Positions 35,655-46,315 of a DNA stretch of 64,000 nucleotides are shown here, piece by piece. Position numbers and translations under genes: made by a program. The first letter of the stretch is position 1; every line of letters begins with the position of its first letter. Source of the stretch: Erigeron canadensis (Eukaryota > Streptophyta > Magnoliopsida > Asterales > Asteraceae); contig NC_057761.1 of assembly GCF_010389155.1 (NCBI RefSeq), forward strand, positions 45,060,213-45,124,212. Direction: 5' to 3'. A model generated the notes under the pieces. The model made no database searches. It was not told where the DNA came from and saw only the letters and a program-made list of their open reading frames with translations.

Positions 35655-38600
35655 ATGCAGGGCTCGCTGGGAAAAGGAGTGTGGTATTTGGACAGCGGTT
35701 GTTCAAAACACATGACTGGCTCTAAGTCCCTGCTGGATAACTATACAGAGGCACCTGGTCCTACAATGGTGTTTGGTGATAACTCCACTGGACAGACTGA
35801 AGGGTATGGTCTTCTTTCTAATGGCCTCATAAAATTCTCTAAAGTTGCTTATGTAAATGGATTAAAGCATAATCTCATCAGCATAAGTCAACTATGTGAT
35901 GCTGACTACAAAGTAATCCTTGATAAACATCAAGGCACTGTAGTAAACATCAACAAGGAAGTCGTATTGGTAGCACCAAGAAAACGAGATGTATATCTTG
36001 TAGACTTTACTCCTATCAAAACTGATAGTGAGACTTGTTTCTTTGCTAAGTCAGCATCCGAGTTAAATTGGTTATGGCACAAGCGTATGTCGCATGTGAA
36101 TTTTAAAACCATAAACTCACTGGCCAAAAAGAATCTTGTTCGTGGCCTTCCTCCCCTTTCCTTTGAAAAAGATAGACTCTGTGGCGCTTGTGAAAAAGGC
36201 AAATGCCATAGAGCTACCTTCAAAACAAAACAAGCAAATTCTGTTAAAGGTTGCTTTCATCTTCTTCACATGGACCTTTTTGGTCCAGTGAATGTCCAAA
36301 GTCTAAAGGGTAGTAGATACACTTTTGTAATTGTGGATGAGTATTCATGATACACTTGGACAATTTTTCTTAATTCTAAGAGTGATGCTGCTGATGAAAT
36401 TATCAAATTCATTAAGAAAATGGAAAATCTCAACAGCATAAGGGTTAAAGAACTCAGAAGTGATCATGGCACTGAGTTTAGAAATCACACTCTTGAATCT
36501 TTTTGTGCTGATCAAGGGATCTCACAAAACTTCTCTTCTACTAGAACTCCTGAGCAAAATGGTGTTGCTGAAAGGAGAAATAAAACTCTTATTGAGGCAG
36601 CACGTACAATGCTCAGTGAGTCCTCTCTTCCCAGTAGGTTTTGGGCTGAAGCAGTCAACACTGCTTGTCACACTCAAAACCGCTGTCTCATTGTCAAAAG
36701 ACATGACAAGACAGCATATGAAGTGTTGAGAGGAAAGAAACCTCAGATCAAATACTTTCATGTGTTTGGTTGTCCTGTCTTTATTCTAAATAACAAGGAT
36801 CATCTAGGCAAATTTGATCCTAAAGCTGATGATGGTTACTTTGTTGGATATTCTTCCATCAGCAAGGCTTTTAGAGTATTTAGTAATCGTCTCCAAGAGG
36901 TGGATGAATCCATTCATGTCACGTTTGATGAAAGTTCATCTGCTCTTAAAGATATCCAACCATTTTCTACTGAAGAGATTTTCAAAGAGTTCACTAATCC
37001 TTCTATGGAGGATGCTGACTCATTAGTTGATGCTTCCTGCTCACCGCTTCTTAATCAGTAACTCACTGAGGACAGTTCAGCAGATCCTGAGTTAGAGCAA
37101 GTTGCTGCTCATATCTATACGATTGAGCCAGTTGAGCCTATTTTAAGATCGATCCATGCTGCATCAGCCAAACCTAGATCACTGGCTGATGATATGCAAG
37201 TTGATGACTCTGTTGATGATGAGTTTCATGATGCTTCAGCTAATGCTGAAGACATGGAGTCTGCTGATGACCCCATCATCAATGATAACTCAAATCAGCA
37301 AATGGCTCCACTGATCAAACTCCTGTTGAACCTTCAATTACCATTGATTTCTCCTTTTATTCTTCTCCTGCTGATCCCATACAAATATCTTCCGCTGCCA
37401 CTCTAGGTTCATCAAGTGTCCCATCACTTAAATGGACTTCAAGTCATCCTGCTCACCAAATTATTGGTGATCCTCAGCAGGGCATTGTGACTAGATCAGC
37501 GACTAGAAACACGTCTATATGTTAATTTCTTGTCAATGATCACTCCTAAGAATATTGGTGAGGCTATGGTTGACCCATCGTGGGTTGCTGTCATGCAAGA
37601 GGAACTAACACAATTCCAAAGACAGCATGTCTGGTTCTTGGTTCCTCTTCCTCCTGGCAAAGAACCCGTTGGAACTAAATGGGTTTATAGGAATAAAATG
37701 GACGAAGATGGTGTTGTTATATGCAACAAGGCTAGGTTAGTCGCTCAAGGTTACCTTCAAGAAGAAGGTGTCGACTATGACAAAACCTTTGCTCCAGTGG
37801 CCAGACTTGAAGCAATACGCTTATTCTTGGCACATGCTGCTTATCGAAACTTCACTGTATATCAAATGGATGTCAAGAGTGCCTTCCTGAATGGAAAACT
37901 CGAAGAAGAAGTTTATGTGGAGCAGCCACCTGGTTTTGAAGATCTAACCAAGCCAAACCACGTATATCGTCTTTATAAAGCATTATATGGTCTTAAACAA
38001 GCTCCCAGAGCTTGGTATGACACTCTTTCTGAATTTCTTTTTTCTCATGAGTTTCAGCGAGGATCTATAGATAGCACCCTCTTTATTTATAAAAAGGGTG
38101 CTCATGTCCTATATGTACAAATATATGTTGATGACATCATATTTGGATCTTCCAGCAAGAAGCTTTGCAATAAGTTTAGCTCACTAATGTCTTCTCACTT
38201 TGAAATGAGTATGATGGGTGAGCTGACCTTCTTCCTTGGTCTACAAATTCGCCAACTTCCTGATGGCATTTTTATAAACCAAGAAAAATACATACGAGAC
38301 ATGCTGGCTAAATTTGATATGTCTAATATCAATACAAAGCCTACTCCTATATCTCCTCCAAACAATCTCCATGCTGACCTTGATGGTAAGCATGTGAACC
38401 CCACTTTCTATCGTGGGATGATAGGCTCGCTGATGTATCTCACAGCGAGTCATCCAGACATTATGTTTGCTACTTGCCTTTGTGCAAGATATCCAGCATC
38501 ACCCAGGGAGTCTCACCTTCTCGCTGTCAAGTGTATCTTCAAATATCTCAAAGGGACTTCCTCTCTAGGTCTTTGGTATCCCAAAGATTCTAACTTTGAC

Positions 38601-39077
38601 TTAGTTGCATACTCTGATTCTGACTATGTTGGATGCATGTTAGATAGGAAAAGTACCAGTGGTGGATGTCAACTGTTGGGGGGAAGGCTAACTAGTTGGT
38701 CTAGTAAGAAACAACATACAGTTTCCATCTCCACTGCTGAAGCAGAGTATGTGTCAGCAGCAAGTTGTTGTGCACAAGTCCTATGGATGAAAAACCAACT
38801 TGCTGACTATGACTTAGATTTTTCTAAAATCCCCATTATGTGTGATAACACTAGTGCTATTGCCATCACACATAATCCGGTTCAACATTCCAAAACTAAG
38901 CACATTGACATTAGGTATCACTTCATTTGTGATCATGTCATGAAGGGGGATGTTGAAATCTACTTCATCCCCACTGATGATCAACTTGCTGACATTTTCA
39001 CTAAACCTTTAGATGAAAAGAGATTCAAGGATCTCGTCAGCAGGTTGGGAATGCTAAATGGTGAGTCTGTCACTTAA
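35655..39077 (+). pseudogene. pol region: protease, integrase, reverse transcriptase, RNase H (disrupted)
   Basis: Domains appear in Copia order. The aspartic protease has WYLDSGCSKHMTG (DSG at 35691). The integrase HHCC finger spans about 36075-36191, and its core follows (HMDLFGPV, then RSDHGTEF, and TPEQNGVAERRN). The reverse transcriptase starts about 37560 ([23 protein letters not shown]) with the catalytic YVDD at 38124-38135. RNase H follows ([20 protein letters not shown]) and ends with LADIFTKPL before the stop at 39077. Lesions: TGA at 36348 inside the integrase core, TAA at 37059, and frame changes near 37305 and 37520 in the linker before the reverse transcriptase. The RT-RNase H part (37530-39077) is open throughout. 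The enzymes would copy element RNA and integrate the DNA. Confidence 0.92.
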
Positions 39078-39183
39078 CTTACATATCTTTTGCAAGTTAA
39101 AATCTCTTGTTTTATATCAAGATTCTCAGCAAGTTCAAGTGTGTCTTACTTGCTAGGCAATGAAGAGTCATAAAGTCTTCATC

Positions 39184-39448
39184 TAGTCCAGCAGCAAATA
39201 GCTACTGGTAAAGACATCTAAAATCCGTTGATCCTAGATGCTTTGGGAAAAAGCATAATAAAAGTAATAGGGTGCTGAAAGTTCCTATCTAGTCCAACAG
39301 CAAACGGCTGCTGGTAAAGACATCTAAAATCCGTTGATCCCTGATGCTTTGGGAAAAAGCATAATAAAGAGTAATAGGGTGCTGAAAGTCCCTATATAGT
39401 CCAGCAGCAAACGGTTGCTGGTAAAGACATATAAAATCCGTTGATGGC
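39184..39448 (+). repeat. Tandem repeat, about 2.5 units of 106-107 bp, between pol and the envelope-like region
   Basis: Units start TAGTCCAGCAGCAAA at 39184, 39290 and 39397 and include GGTAAAGACATCTAAAATCC and GATGCTTTGGGAAAAAGCAT, which contains a short stem. Non-coding repeats with stems are a known trait of Sirevirus non-coding regions. Function is unknown; roles in RNA packaging or dimerisation are guesses. Confidence 0.88.
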
Positions 39449-39804
39449 TGACAATTTGCCAAAAATTGTTTAATGCATATCAGCATCCAATCCTTCTTTC
39501 TTTGTGGTGCTGATTAAAACTTGGTAACCATTCTTCTTAATAAAATAGTCTCTTCAGTGGATACCTCAATTTATCTGAGTGTATTCCACTACGTATTTTG
39601 TTAATATTTTATTATATATACCTCAAACGGTTACCTCGATTTTCTCCCAAATAGGCAACTTGTACACTGTACGCGCCGTATGAACTCAAGTATAGTTGAA
39701 ATCGTGGTTCATATAGTCACATCATACTTCTCCCATATGTACATATAAACAGTGTCTCATAATTTAATATAATTTTTTTATGCCACGTATGAAAAATAGT
39801 ACAT

Positions 39805-42800
39805 GTGACGACTCACTTTTTGCAGTCATGGGACCCATATCCATGCCATATTTATGTAAATCTCTTCCTCTTCACCTTCTTTTACGTTCATTTCTTTCTC
39901 TCTAAACTTCCAAATCTCTCTTTTCTCAACTCTAAAGTATATGATAATGAAGGCATTAATCCTTCTAATCAAGTATCTTTTCAAGCCTCAAAATTGGTCA
40001 TTAAGTCCAACAACTATGTGGGATTTGAAGAGATCCCATCTAAAACCAAAGGATACTTCTCTATGCTTGATTTCATCATGGGATGTCCTGCCAGAAAGGC
40101 TATCTACTCTGATCCCAAGGAAATGTGTGTCCACCTATTAAGAAAGTTTTGGTGGACATGTGATTATAAGGTTGCCAGTAGCACCATCACTGGAACTGTA
40201 CTGAAAGGAGAACACACTATCTCAATCTCTGTAGACTCATTGAGAGATGCTCTTCGTCTTCCTAAACAATCGGAAGAGCATCCATATGTGGAGTTGGTCC
40301 CCACTGGTGTATGGAAGGAATGGTTGTTAACCATTGGATATGGGACCAACATGGAACCTGCACAACCCTCAGAAGAAATATTTACCAGGAGTATGGAGGT
40401 TGCTGTTCACCCACGTAATCCAGTGTCTGGGTGGCAACAGTGGCTCTTTTGATCAAGCCACTGCTGCACAAATGCAAATGATATATGCGCTGGCAAATGG
40501 TCGCAACATTGACTTTGCCAGCGTAATCTTTGAAGACCTGAAGGGGAAGGTCACAATAAAGAACAGATCAAGCTCAGTGCCCTTTGCACGTTTTCTCTCT
40601 TTGATCTTCAGAAGGGAGTTGAAAGATAAGTATCTCCCTAAAGGTGCTCAATTTATTCTCTCTCCAAGGGTTGCAAGCTCTGTTTATAAGATTCCTGCTT
40701 GCGACCCAGAACAATTCGATTCAAAGTATGTTGTGCTCACTCCAGCGATGAAGCAGGTACTTTACTCTGTATATCCTGAAATTTATAAACCTAACCCTGC
40801 TGGAGCTGGTATGCTGATAATCCCCCCAGCAACCTCCAAAGCTCCCAAGAAAGCCAAAACACTTGCATCTTCTTCCACTTCACCTCCTGCTGCTGTCCCA
40901 AAACAACAGCAGCGAGTATCAAAGGGCAAAACTACTAAGGCTAAGAAGTCCTCACTGCCCAAGGACAATAGAGACCTAGCCATCCCATCAGCAGTCTCAA
41001 AAAAGGCTGTTGACGAGAAAAAGGGTAACCAAAAGCAGCCACCTCAAACTTCTGTAGGCGAGGTTGGTGAAGATCAAGGGCCACCCCAGCCCATTAGAGT
41101 TGAGTCCACCGAACAAACTATTCCCTCTTCTTCTTCTCAACCCTCTGAGTCGTTGTCAGCAGCCATATCACAGGTGATGCTAGAGACAACAAAGTCTACG
41201 GCCGATGATGCTTTGGTGGTACAACACACTGAAGCTGAGGCACCCGGTTCCCCTACTCCTCTAAATTTTTCTATGGATGAAAGGATTGGTGTTGAGGTTG
41301 AAAATGCAAAGGATGTTGCTTGTGGTGAAGGAAATGTTGGTTTTGAAGGTGATGATGATGGTGAAGAAAGTGATTTTGAGCTGGGTGAATTTGTTGTTGA
41401 TGAATTCCAGCTGGATTCCTCCAACCAAGCTGATGAACTTGAAGCAAGTGATATGGAGGTTGATGAAGAGGTTGCTGCTGTTGATGTAAATGCAGCAGCC
41501 ATCAATGAAAGTGCTGAAGAAGCTGCTGCTGACGATAATGCAGCAGCTAATGTTGAAGAAACTGAGGTGCTGACTCTTTCTGCCGGACCTCAGACTCCAC
41601 CCATGCAACTAGTGAACACCATGCTCTCCCTTAGCATGCCCTCTTCCTTCCAAAGTGTTCCTGGCTGTTCATCTGCTGGCAAGCCTGTCACTGAACCTCA
41701 AGTTGCCAAAGAATTGGGTATTTCCTACTCTACCAATTATTCTGACAGGCTGGCCAGAGTGGAGGACCAACTCAATGATCTCACCAGTGCTGCCAAGATA
41801 GCAATTGATATTAAAAATCATGAAGATGATAGACTGGTGGCGACATTGGAAAGCTGGTACAAAAAGCAAGAAGTGAATACTGCCAGCATCATGAATATTA
41901 AAGACAAGTCTACTTCAATGGCTGCTGATCTAGAAAAGCTGCGCACATACTCCACCATTCTAAAAAAAGATCAGCAGGCCATTAGAAGTTCCTCTCGATC
42001 GCTGTGCAAGATTGGCAACAACACACTTCTCTTGGCAAGAAAAGCTTCCAGCAGCAGTGACTCTGCTGCTGCTGAGATTAAGAAGGTTGCTGACCTAGTT
42101 TCTCTTCTCACCACCCAGGTTGAAGACAACACCAAGGCTATCAATGCCTTGGAAACTATAGTGGCCAGTCTTCCTCCTCCTCAAGTCTCATTCACTGAGG
42201 AAGATCGTAAGTGCCAGCAAAAGTTGGAGACAGAAGTTAGTGATATTAAGAAGATGTTGTCCCAATTTCTTCAGCAGCAGGCAGCCCCAGCAGCAACGGT
42301 GGAGGTTGTTATTAATGATACAACCTCCAAGGGGGAGAAAGTGGATGCTGAAATAATGAACCTTGTCACTGAGGGAGTAAACAAAGCGGTAGATGATATT
42401 TATAAGGCCTCTGCTGACCTGGTTCTTGAAGAAAAAGATGATACTGCTGCAGTTACCGAAACTACAAATGAAGATTTAGAAACGGTGGTTGTAGTAAATG
42501 CTGATGAAGCTCCCCTTGCTGGTGCTGAAGGGGAGATCACTGATGCTCCCCCAGCTGGTGTTGAGGGGGAGGCAGTTGAAGGTGCAAATGCTGAGGGGGA
42601 GCAACAATTGATAGTTGCTGAAGCTCCCCGAAATAATGAAGAAGAGGAAATGAGTCCTCGTGCAGTTAGAGCATCTTGGGAAGCCGAATTTGCACAAGAA
42701 ATGGCTAGGGACAGATCCAGGGAAGTACTCAACATTTTCCATCCTCGCTTCCTTGGAAATGCTAAAGTCTTTAATATAACAGCAACACAAAGAAAGCAGC

Positions 42801-43875
42801 TGACTGATGCTGGCTTTTTCAAGAGACTCTCGCCTCTGGCTGCTCAAAATGTATCCATCACTTCCCAAGCAGGTAATCAATTCCAGGTCATTGATATCTT
42901 GTCACTTACTGCTGAGGGAAGAACTCAAGAAGAGGCCCTGGAGGAGCTGGATAGGCTGAAAGCAAATAAAGAAAATGAAAAGAAAAAATCTGGAATATAT
43001 CAAACAATTGGCCCTCTTGGAGAAAGATGAGATGGATGGAGAGCAAAGAATGTTGCTGACCACTGGTGGGCCTGAAGCTCTCTACAGGCAAAAGCAGGCT
43101 GATGTAGAGCAGCTACTGAAGGAAAAGAAAGAGAAACTTGAAGTAGAGAAGGCCAAGTGGTTGAAGATCATGGAAGATAGGAAGAGGCCTGAGAGGATAA
43201 CAGCAGTTGAAGCTCATAAAGCTGCCATGGGAACAAAAACCAATCTGAAGTTCCTAAGGGAAGGACATAGTGCCCCTACCAAAATTGAAGATGTAAAGCT
43301 GACCAACTTAGGGGCTTCAGAATGGTATGAAGTTTATATGATTATCAAAGACAAAAAGGCTGCCAGCTATGAAAAACTTCAGGGGATGCTAAAAAACTAT
43401 TTTGAAAAGGCACTAAAGTTCGAAACTAAATTCAAGGCAGACCTACCCATGCTGAGGGCAGTCTTTGGATCTCCAGCAGCTGTTTCTTCTTCAGCAGGCA
43501 AGCGTATCCAAAAAAGAAAGCGAACCATGCAACCCTTGCCTGCTAACCTTCCTCCTATCTCAAGTGATACTGGACTAAATCTGAGGCTTCCTCCCAAGTG
43601 TTCTTTTGAAAAAGGAAAAGTACTTGAGAACCCTGCTGGCATATTCTTCCAAAATTTCAGAAATGATCAACTCTTTTTTAGGATGGCAGAAATTGAACAA
43701 GCATCTATTGGTTTCCTGGATCAGCATCAGAAGAAGATTTGCAAAGGTGATTAGTGCTAGATCAGTAATCAGCAAGATTGATGAAGAACTGATGAAGCCA
43801 GCCAGAAGAAAAGATCCAGTGCTGAGAATTGCCAAAGAGGGAGACGCTTGGGAGATAGAAGCTGCTAATCTTTAG
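39805..43875 (+). pseudogene. Envelope-like / additional ORF region of the Sirevirus, disrupted
   Basis: Four overlapping open stretches in changing frames make one long gene: 39805-40452, 40334-43030 (898 codons), 42975-43754 and 43606-43875. At least three single-base shifts separate them (near 40400, 43000 and 43650). The N-terminal part is globular (GYFSMLDFIMGCPARK; VELVPTGVWKEWLL). The middle is Lys/Pro/Ser-rich, then strongly acidic Ala/Glu/Asp repeats (about 41280-41570), then a coiled-coil region (about 41740-42260) and a Lys/Glu-rich end. Position after RNase H and this make-up match the variable 'env-like' gene of SIRE-type elements. I see no convincing membrane segment except a hydrophobic stretch at the very start (about 39850-39920), which may be untranslated. 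Function is undemonstrated in the family, and 'envelope' is a label by position only. Confidence 0.68.
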
Positions 43876-43992
43876 ATGTCTTAATTTGTAAAAGCTTTAT
43901 GCTTCAGCTTGTAATTCTCTTTGATGATATAAAAGACATCTTTCCTTCATATTACATTCATCTTACTTACTCAGCAAGTCTCTTCAGCGAAT

Positions 43993-44001
43993 AGGGGGAG
44001 A
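43993..44001 (+). other. Polypurine tract
   Basis: AGGGGGAGA lies directly upstream of the 3' LTR and would prime plus-strand synthesis. Confidence 0.9.
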
Positions 44002-44002
44002 T

Positions 44003-44652
44003 TGTTGAGTCTTGGATTCGCTGATTAGACTTACTCGCTGACATGTATAGTCAGCAAGTCTTCAGCGAGTCCAGTGACTCTCTTCAGCGGGATGTATGCT
44101 GACCAAATGTTCGTCATGGCGGGAAGTATTCAAACCATATGAAGACAAGAGTCACATGGTGGTTCTTCCAACTGTAACATGCCTTACTTGGTAAAGGTAC
44201 AGTTTGGGACCAAAACTTGGGTCTTCTCTCTCATACCCATTTTGGTAAAGAAGACAAAGGCTCTTGCTTGGAAGTACAAGGAGCCAATGGAATGTTGACA
44301 ACCACCATCTATCACAATCAAAGGAAGGTTGTGTTGCCCTAATTCTTCCTCTATATAAAGCAACACAGCCGCATTGTATCAAGTGTGTTTTGTCACCTTG
44401 AAAGTGTGTGTCACTTGTAATTGTTCAAGTTTTTAGTGTGTCTAGACTTAGCAATTACCTTTGTTCTTTTGTATTCTTGTAAGTCAAGTGTGTAAGATCA
44501 ACCATGTATTCATCGTTTAATCAATGATACATATGATTATCCTTGCATTGATTTATTACAATTGAACTTGTTATTGTTCTTGTTATTTATCTTCTTATTT
44601 ACTTTCTTATCTAATTTAAATATAACATAAGTTGTGCATTCGTGGACCATCA
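44003..44652 (+). repeat. 3' LTR of the Sirevirus-type element
   Basis: Same length as the 5' LTR (650 bp) with five substitutions and no indels by eye. TATA box at about 44352. Confidence 0.95.
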
Positions 44653-44719
44653 GTGTGCACTCTTCCTCCTCTCGAAAACGAACCAAGAACGAGTGGGAAC
44701 GAGCCCATTGTGATTGCTC

Positions 44720-45150
44720 TAATACATTGAACTACATATGTCCAAATACTTTGATCACCTTTTTAGTTATGAGTAATTATTAGTTGTAACTTTCTAACCC
44801 ATTGAACCAGAAATGTCTAAATACTCTCACCTTTTTAGTTATTAATTATTAGTTGTAACTTTCTAACCTAACACCTGTCTAAAAATTTTCACCTTTTTAG
44901 TTATTAATTATTAGTTGTAAATTTCTAACCCATTGAACCACATATGTCTAAATATTCTCACCTTTTTGATTATCAATTATTAGTTGTAACTTTTTAACCC
45001 ATTGAACCACATCTATCCAAATACTCTCAATTTTAGTTATTATTATCAGTTGTAACTTTTAAATTTTTCTAACCCATTGAACTACATCTGTCCAAATGCT
45101 CTCACCTTTTTGTTTATTAACTATTAATTGTAACTTGTAAATGTTTCTAA
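44720..45150 (+). repeat. Minisatellite, right part (six units of about 62-78 bp)
   Basis: Units begin TAACCCATTGAACCACAT and contain CTCACCTTTTTAGTTATTAATTATTAGTTGTAAC. Unit 3 is shortened (TAACCTAACACCTGTC). With 30752-30893 the array has about eight units, split by the nested elements. Confidence 0.88.
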
Positions 45151-45230
45151 CATCTTGTTAGATTTTATCGATATACTTTTTATATTGATAAAATCTAACA
45201 AGATGTCAGAAATATTTACGAGTTACAACT
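45126..45230. repeat. Near-perfect hairpin, 50-bp arms with a 5-base loop
   Basis: 45126-45175 pairs with 45181-45230; 45 of 50 positions are complementary, including a 20-bp perfect core (ACATCTTGTTAGATTTTATC). The loop is CTTTT. The left arm is the end of the minisatellite, so the right arm is an inverted copy of its last unit. It could fold like a small-RNA precursor if transcribed. Confidence 0.85.
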
Positions 45231-45516
45231 ACAACTAAAACCAAGCAAGCGAGAAGAATTAGATTTCAACCATATATACTTACAACCTTACCGCATAGTT
45301 ATACGTACGATTAAGAAAAGGAAAAAGAAGGATTCATCCAATAACGCTTTCGGCTTCTATCTTTAAATCAACCACGAATGCACGATTCATATTTCTCCAA
45401 ATTATCCAAAAAACAGTTTGGATCGATGATGACATCAGCTTGGATTATATATTTTATTAATGTCGAGGCCCAAATAGTTGGGGCCCAAAGAACTATATAT
45501 GGTGAATGGTGATACG

Positions 45517-45798
45517 TAGACATGGGTAAAAAAACCGGTTCTAAAAAAACCGGTTCGGATTATCTAGGAACTGGAACCGATAGATAGGAACCGGTTTCAC
45601 TTTCGGATCCAAAATTCCGGTTTCAAACCGGTTCTTGGCATGAAAAAAAAAAACCAAAAACAAAACCCGAAAAAAAGCGGTCAAACTTTGACCAATAACC
45701 GGTTCCGAACCGGTTTCGATTCTTGAAGAACCAGTTCTTCGTCATATTGACTGGAACCGGTTCCAGTTCCACCGGTTCCGATCTTTTGCCCAACGCTA
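45517..45798. mobile_element. hAT-type MITE rich in ACCGGTT
   Basis: An 8-bp duplication GTGATACG flanks it (45509-45516 and 45799-45806), the hAT hallmark. Ends pair as TAGACATGGGTAAAA and TAGCGTTGGGCAAAA. The 282-bp interior is crowded with AACCGGTT/GGAACCGG words in both orientations, likely transposase-binding or foldback repeats. No ORF. Confidence 0.87.
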
Positions 45799-45932
45799 GT
45801 GATACGTGATATACAATATGATTAGAAATCTGTTACTCGTATAAACAATTAATGTCAACGATGGCTTTCCAAAGACAAATATATTCGTTTGAAAACGCTT
45901 TGGTAAAGAACCATGTAATTGTGTGGAATTTT

Positions 45933-46312
45933 CACTACAAATAATATTACAATTTTTTACATTTTTAATTAGCGTGGACAAATTAAAAATTTTGTCACAC
46001 TTTTATGTGTGTAAAAATATGTAGAATTAAAAGTGTGTAGAAATTTATCAACACTAAAAAGTGTGTAGAACTAAAACTTCACGCTTTTTAGTGAAGATTA
46101 ATTTGTAATAGTCCATTTGTCCACATTAACTAAAAAGTTAGTATGAACAAGTAGGGTGTTACAAAATATTATGAAAGTTCACACTTTTTAGTGTGGATAA
46201 ATTTTTATACACTTCTAGTTCTATATACTTTTACACATATAAATGCGTAACAAAATTTTTAATTTATTTATAATAACTAAAAGTGTAGACGAATGCAACA
46301 TTATTTGTAATG
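45933..46312. mobile_element. CACTA-type MITE with long inverted repeats
   Basis: The left end is CACTACAAATAATATTACA; the right end in reverse is CATTACAAATAATGTTGCA. TTT flanks both sides. Inverted pairing extends inward (AATTAAAAATTTTGT, GTGTGTAAAAATATGTAGAA, CACACTAAAAAGTGTG types), so most of the 380 bp folds back on itself. The second base change in the right CACTA end suggests it is no longer mobile. Confidence 0.8.
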
Positions 46313-46315
46313 TTT

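Larger units (their letters stand above)
31491..44652 (+). mobile_element. Sirevirus-type Copia LTR retrotransposon, complete but with broken genes
   Basis: The element is 13,162 bp. Two 650-bp LTRs (TG...CA) flank a tRNA-Met primer site, gag, pol in Copia order (protease, integrase, reverse transcriptase, RNase H), a repeat spacer, a long envelope-like region and a polypurine tract. GTGTG flanks both sides (31486-31490 and 44653-44657). A second long gene region after RNase H, extended gag with two zinc knuckles and size above 10 kb are Sirevirus (SIRE/Maximus) traits. The LTRs differ at 5 of 650 positions, so insertion is recent. Gag, pol and the envelope-like region each carry stops and frameshifts, so this copy cannot encode its own proteins. 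Confidence 0.93.
30894..44719. mobile_element. Harbinger-like element inserted in the minisatellite, itself split by the retrotransposon
   Basis: Flanks are TAA (30891-30893 and 44720-44722). Joining the flanks restores a normal minisatellite unit (CTTTCTAA plus TACATTGAAC), which supports the borders. The ends pair weakly (GAGTATGCACAGTC versus GAGCAATCACAATG). Own sequence is 30894-31490 and 44658-44719, about 655 bp, with no ORF. GAAAACGAACCAAGGACGAG near the left break recurs near the right end (about 44674) as GAAAACGAACCAAGAACGAG, a direct repeat inside the element. Confidence 0.6.
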
